A stretch of 64,000 bases of DNA. Source: Mycolicibacterium sp. Its GTDB lineage: Bacteria; Actinomycetota; Actinomycetes; Mycobacteriales; Mycobacteriaceae. Below the pieces are notes generated by a model. The model had not been told where the DNA came from and ran no database searches. It worked only from the letters and a program-made list of their open reading frames with translations. A program made the position numbers and the translations under genes. Each line of letters begins with the position of its first letter. Positions within the stretch are counted from its first letter, which is position 1. The DNA lies in assembly GCF_016462545.1 (NCBI RefSeq), contig NZ_JAEMTA010000014.1:37939-101938 (forward strand). Reading direction: 5' to 3'. Positions 60,403 through 64,000 of this stretch are shown here, piece by piece.

Positions 60403-61668
60403 GTGGGCGACCTCACCGGCCTCGAGCTGCCACGTTCCAGCGCAGCCATCGCCGAACCGACGACGCACGACCCCGACGTCAAGGGGCACTTCGGTACCTA
60501 CGGTGGACGGTTGGTGCCGGAAGCCCTCATGGCCGTCATCGAAGAGGTGACCGCGGCCTACGAGAAGGTCAGGACCGACCAGGCGTTCCTCGATGAACTG
60601 GATCGCTTGCAGCGGCACTACACCGGCCGGCCGTCGCCGCTCTACGAGGCGACCCGGCTGAGCGAGCACGCCGGCGGCGCGCGGGTGTTCCTCAAGCGCG
60701 AAGACCTCAATCACACGGGTTCCCACAAGATCAACAATGCCCTCGGGCAGGGTCTGCTCGCCAAGCAGATGGGCAAGACTCGCGTCATCGCCGAGACCGG
60801 CGCCGGTCAGCACGGTGTGGCCACCGCGACCGCGTGCGCGCTACTCGGTCTGACGTGCGTGATCTACATGGGCTCGGTCGACGTCGCTCGGCAAGCGCTC
60901 AACGTCGCCAGGATGCGACTGCTCGGCGCCGAGGTGGTGTCGGTCGAGTCCGGCTCGAAGTCCTTGAAGGACGCCATCAACGAGACCTTCCGCGACTGGG
61001 TCGCCAACGCCGACGACACGTACTACAGCTTCGGCACGGCGGCCGGGCCACATCCGTTCCCGACCATGGTGCGCGACTTCCAACGCGTGATCGGCATGGA
61101 GGCGCGGGCACAGCTCCTGGACCAGGCGGGGCGGTTGCCCGACGCCGTCACGGCCTGTATCGGCGGGGGCTCCAACGCCATTGGCATCTTCCACGCCTTC
61201 ATCGATGATCCCGACGTTGGACTGTTCGGCTATGAGGCGGCCGGCGACGGCGTCGAGACCGGTCGTCACGCGGCGACTTTCACCGGTGGCTCACCGGGCG
61301 CATTCCAAGGCTCGTTCTCCTACCTGCTGCAGGACGAGGACGGTCAGACGATCGAATCGCATTCGATCTCGGCAGGTTTGGACTATCCGGGCGTCGGTCC
61401 CGAGCATGCTTACCTGAAGGACCTCGGGCGTGCCGTCTACCGTCCGATCACCGACACTCAGGCAATGGATGCGTTCGCGCTGCTGTGCCGCACGGAGGGC
61501 ATCATCCCGGCCATCGAATCCGCTCACGCCATCGCAGGCACCCTCGATCTCGGCCGTGAGCTCGGCCCCGGCGCCATCATCCTGGTCAATCTGTCGGGCC
61601 GCGGCGACAAGGACGTCGAGACCGCCGCCAAGTGGTTCGGCCTCTTCGACGACAAGGGGACGGCATGA
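60403..61668 (+). CDS. trpB: Tryptophan synthase beta subunit
   Basis: Joins indole with serine, PLP enzyme, 421 aa. The PLP lysine is in [15 protein letters not shown], the phosphate loop in [12 protein letters not shown], and the substrate loop in [15 protein letters not shown] 60403, 4 bp after trpC. The stop overlaps trpA as ATGA. Forms the alpha2beta2 complex with TrpA. Confidence 0.98.
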   Translation: MGDLTGLELPRSSAAIAEPTTHDPDVKGHFGTYGGRLVPEALMAVIEEVTAAYEKVRTDQAFLDELDRLQRHYTGRPSPLYEATRLSEHAGGARVFLKREDLNHTGSHKINNALGQGLLAKQMGKTRVIAETGAGQHGVATATACALLGLTCVIYMGSVDVARQALNVARMRLLGAEVVSVESGSKSLKDAINETFRDWVANADDTYYSFGTAAGPHPFPTMVRDFQRVIGMEARAQLLDQAGRLPDAVTACIGGGSNAIGIFHAFIDDPDVGLFGYEAAGDGVETGRHAATFTGGSPGAFQGSFSYLLQDEDGQTIESHSISAGLDYPGVGPEHAYLKDLGRAVYRPITDTQAMDAFALLCRTEGIIPAIESAHAIAGTLDLGRELGPGAIILVNLSGRGDKDVETAAKWFGLFDDKGTA

Positions 61669-62459
61669 CGGCCGGCGGGCTGTCGACGGTCTTCGCGGAG
61701 TGCCGGGCAGAGGGTCGATCGGCGCTCATCGGCTACCTTCCCACCGGCTTCCCCGATGTCGCGACGTCGATCTCGGCGATGACGGCCATGGTCGAATCCG
61801 GCTGCGACATCATCGAAGTCGGGGTCGCCTACTCGGATCCCGGCATGGACGGCCCCACCATCGCCGCTGCGACGCAGGTGGCGCTGCAGGGTGGCGTGCG
61901 GGTGCGGGACGCCCTGTCGGCCGTGGAGGCCATCAGCAATGCGGGTGGGCGCGCAGTCGTGATGACCTACTGGAACCCGGTGCTGCGGTGGGGGATCGAT
62001 GCCTTCGCACGCGACCTCGCGGCGGCCGGTGGCCTCGGGTTGATCACCCCCGACCTCATCCCCGACGAAGCCGACGAGTGGATCCAGGCGTCCGACGCGC
62101 ACGGTCTGGACCGGATCTTCCTGGTCGCGCCGTCCTCGACGCCGGAACGGCTGGCGACCACGGTGGAGGCGTCGCGCGGATTCGTCTATGCCGCCTCGAC
62201 GATGGGTGTCACTGGGGCCCGCGACGCGGTCTCGGATCTGGCACCGGAGTTGGTGCGCCGCGTCCGTGAACTGTCTGACGTGCCCGTCGGTGTCGGCCTG
62301 GGCGTCAGATCGCGCGAACAGGCCGCCCAGATCGGTTCCTATGCCGATGGGGTGATCGTCGGTTCGGCGCTCGTCACGGCACTGGAAGACGGGCTGCCCG
62401 CGTTGAGGGCATTGACCGAGGAACTCGCCGAAGGCGTGCGACAGAGGATTCCAGCGTGA
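61665..62459 (+). CDS. trpA: Tryptophan synthase alpha subunit
   Basis: Cleaves indole-3-glycerol phosphate to indole for TrpB, 264 aa. [12 protein letters not shown], the catalytic Glu in [17 protein letters not shown], the catalytic Asp in [11 protein letters not shown] and VGVGLGVRS are seen. The start overlaps trpB and the stop overlaps lgt (GTGA), so lgt is translated from the trp transcript. Confidence 0.97.
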   Translation: MTAGGLSTVFAECRAEGRSALIGYLPTGFPDVATSISAMTAMVESGCDIIEVGVAYSDPGMDGPTIAAATQVALQGGVRVRDALSAVEAISNAGGRAVVMTYWNPVLRWGIDAFARDLAAAGGLGLITPDLIPDEADEWIQASDAHGLDRIFLVAPSSTPERLATTVEASRGFVYAASTMGVTGARDAVSDLAPELVRRVRELSDVPVGVGLGVRSREQAAQIGSYADGVIVGSALVTALEDGLPALRALTEELAEGVRQRIPA

Positions 62460-64000
62460 CCACAACGGTTCTGGCCTTCATCCCGAGTCCGTCGCAGGGG
62501 GTGTGGCACCTCGGGGTCGTTCCGATCCGGGCGTACGCGCTGTGCATCATCGCGGGCATCGTTGCCGCACTGGTCCTCGGAGATCGTCGGTGGGAGGCCC
62601 GCGGCGGCGAGCGCGGAGTCATCTACGACATCGCGCTGTGGGCGGTGCCGTTCGGACTGATCGGTGGCCGGCTCTACCACGTCATGACCGACTGGCCGAA
62701 GTACTTCGGTGCCGATGGCGCGGGTTTCGGTGCAGCGCTGCGGATCTGGGATGGCGGACTCGGCATCTGGGGCGCCGTGGCGCTCGGTGGCGTGGGCGCG
62801 TGGATCGCCTGCCGTCGACGAGGAATCCCGTTGCCCGCCTTCGGCGATGCGATCGCTCCCGGAATCATCTTGGCGCAGGCCATCGGCCGGTTGGGAAACT
62901 ACTTCAACCAGGAACTCTATGGCCGCGAGACCGATCTGCCCTGGGGCCTGACGATCTATGACCGACTGGATCCGACCGGTGCCGTCAGCCCGCATTCGCT
63001 GGACGGGGTGTCGACTGGCCAGGTGTACGCGGTCGTCCATCCGACGTTTCTGTACGAATTGCTCTGGAATCTACTGATATTCGCGCTTCTGCTGTGGGCG
63101 GACCGGCGGTTCAAGCTGGGGCACGGTCGCCTCTTCGCGCTGTATGTTGCGGGCTACTGCGTCGGCCGGTTCTGGGTCGAGTTGATGCGCAGCGACACGG
63201 CCACGCTGATCGCGGGCATCCGGGTCAACACCTTCACCTCGACCTTCGTGTTCGTCGGGGCGGTCATCTACATCATGGTCGCGCCAAAGGGTCGTGAAGA
63301 TCCGGCGAGCCTGCGCGGCAACACCGCCGACGAGTCGATGCTCGATGAGGTCGGCGAAGAGCTGGTGGCCGTCGCGGCGACGTCGGGCGTGGTCGCAGCT
63401 GCCAAGGTGGCCGGTGATGAAGACAGGGCTGAACCTCCGCCGGGCACCACGTCGGAGGCCACCGTGGGTGCGAAGGACCTGACCGAACAGGTCGAGATGG
63501 CGCCGTCCGAGGACATCGCCGAGGCCGACGAACCAAAGGCCAGTCTCGGATCGGTCGAGGGCGACGACGCCGTTGCTGCCGAAGTGGCTGCTCCCGAGGT
63601 TCACGAGGCAGCTGATGAGGCTGAAGCCGTCGCGGCTGAGTCCGAGTCCGAGCCTGAGGAAGCCGCACCACAAGACGGTTTGGGCTCGGTCGAGGGCGAT
63701 GAGGTCGCTGCGGCCGAAGACGATGCCGCCGAGGTGCACGACGCCGCCGTCGAAGGCACCGCATCAGCCGACGCCACCGCAGCCGACGTTGCAGCCGAGG
63801 ACGCCGCACCACAAGAGGGCCTCGGCTCGGTCGAGGGTGATGAGGTCGCCGCGGCCGAAGACGACGCCGCCGAAGTGCACGCCGCCGCCATCGAAGGCAC
63901 CGCATCAGCCGACGCCACCGCAGCCGACGTCGCAACCGAGGACGCCGCACCACAAGAGGGCCTCGGCTCGGTCGAGGGCGATGAGGTCGCCGCGGCCGAA
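62456..64000 (+). CDS. lgt: Prolipoprotein diacylglyceryl transferase with repetitive acidic tail, 3' end cut
   Basis: Transfers diacylglycerol to the lipobox Cys of prolipoproteins, acting before LspA. Seven helices fill residues 1-285; GGRLYHV, the [10 protein letters not shown] loop and [14 protein letters not shown] (144-157) are the active-site signatures. After KGREDP (near 282) comes a tail rich in Ala, Glu and Asp that reaches the window edge at residue 515 without a stop. From residue 364 it is built of repeats (see the repeat feature). Mycobacterial Lgt proteins have C-terminal extensions, but this length and repetition are notable. GTG 62456 overlaps trpA. Confidence 0.96.
   Translation, partial: MTTTVLAFIPSPSQGVWHLGVVPIRAYALCIIAGIVAALVLGDRRWEARGGERGVIYDIALWAVPFGLIGGRLYHVMTDWPKYFGADGAGFGAALRIWDGGLGIWGAVALGGVGAWIACRRRGIPLPAFGDAIAPGIILAQAIGRLGNYFNQELYGRETDLPWGLTIYDRLDPTGAVSPHSLDGVSTGQVYAVVHPTFLYELLWNLLIFALLLWADRRFKLGHGRLFALYVAGYCVGRFWVELMRSDTATLIAGIRVNTFTSTFVFVGAVIYIMVAPKGREDPASLRGNTADESMLDEVGEELVAVAATSGVVAAAKVAGDEDRAEPPPGTTSEATVGAKDLTEQVEMAPSEDIAEADEPKASLGSVEGDDAVAAEVAAPEVHEAADEAEAVAAESESEPEEAAPQDGLGSVEGDEVAAAEDDAAEVHDAAVEGTASADATAADVAAEDAAPQEGLGSVEGDEVAAAEDDAAEVHAAAIEGTASADATAADVATEDAAPQEGLGSVEGDEVAAAE
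63545..64000 (+). repeat. In-frame 141-bp tandem repeats in lgt
   Basis: Units begin AAPQ(D/E)[10 protein letters not shown] and have a period of exactly 141 bp (47 codons): starts at 63662, 63803 and 63944, the third cut by the edge. A diverged unit of 45 codons begins with LGSVEGDD at 63545. Units 1 and 2 differ by a few substitutions, mostly synonymous or conservative. The encoded segment is acidic and probably disordered. Confidence 0.92.

Noticed and set aside
63273..63953. A 226-codon minus-strand frame opposite the lgt tail
   Set aside because: Its product is almost only Arg and Pro, the antisense image of Ala/Glu/Asp repeats; no start signal.

Overview
The window is a 64 kb stretch of a high-GC actinobacterial chromosome, almost certainly a non-tuberculous, probably rapidly growing mycobacterium (Mycolicibacterium type). 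The gene order ileS, dinX, ansA, lspA, rluD-like, dnaE1, ilvA, treZYX, bioA-F-D, bioB, nadA-B-C, hisD-C-B-H-A-impA-F-I, trpE-C-B-A, lgt follows the Rv1536-Rv1614 block of M. tuberculosis, with local losses and insertions. GTG starts, ATGA/GTGA stop-start overlaps and TANNNT boxes about 7 nt upstream of start codons (leaderless genes) are frequent. No tRNA, rRNA, insertion sequence, CRISPR array or prophage is visible.

Region 1 (1-5.6 kb): a cell-envelope lipid module. The first codons of a likely glycosyltransferase lie at the left edge. Next come a three-gene DrrABC-type ABC exporter, a family-2 glycosyltransferase and a fatty-acyl-AMP ligase (FadD/FAAL). A 468-bp gene-free stretch follows.

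Region 2 (5.6-13.8 kb): a small HTH regulator with a multi-spanning membrane protein, facing a half-length condensation-like protein across a perfect inverted repeat. Then ileS behind an actinobacterial translational T-box, a second condensation-like protein, a DUF2505 protein, a secreted Pro/Ala-rich protein and an S4-domain protein.

Region 3 (13.8-27.8 kb): DNA polymerase IV, L-asparaginase, signal peptidase II, a pseudouridine synthase, a RarD/EamA transporter, an ECF42-type sigma factor with its DGPF/YCII partner, a TetR regulator, the replicative polymerase DnaE1, several small proteins and threonine deaminase.

Region 4 (27.4-36.2 kb): on the minus strand, an acyltransferase-3/SGNH protein followed by treX, treY and treZ, which convert alpha-1,4-glucans to trehalose.

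Region 5 (36.2-43.8 kb): biotin synthesis (bioA, bioF, bioD, bioB and the biotin synthase auxiliary protein) with its TetR repressor BioQ. Two near-identical BioQ operator/promoter elements precede bioF and bioB. A DUF2567 membrane protein and a lipase follow.

Region 6 (43.8-48.6 kb): NAD synthesis nadABC, divergent from the Nudix-type repressor NrtR/NdnR across a 23-bp operator.

Region 7 (48.6-64 kb): a near-complete histidine operon (hisDCBHA-impA-FI), a small minus-strand redox/ABC cluster, and a tryptophan cluster (trpE, membrane protein, trpC, trpB, trpA) running by overlapping codons into lgt. Lgt carries a long acidic C-terminal tail made of 141-bp tandem repeats and runs off the right edge. 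No trpF is present, which fits HisA being the bifunctional PriA.
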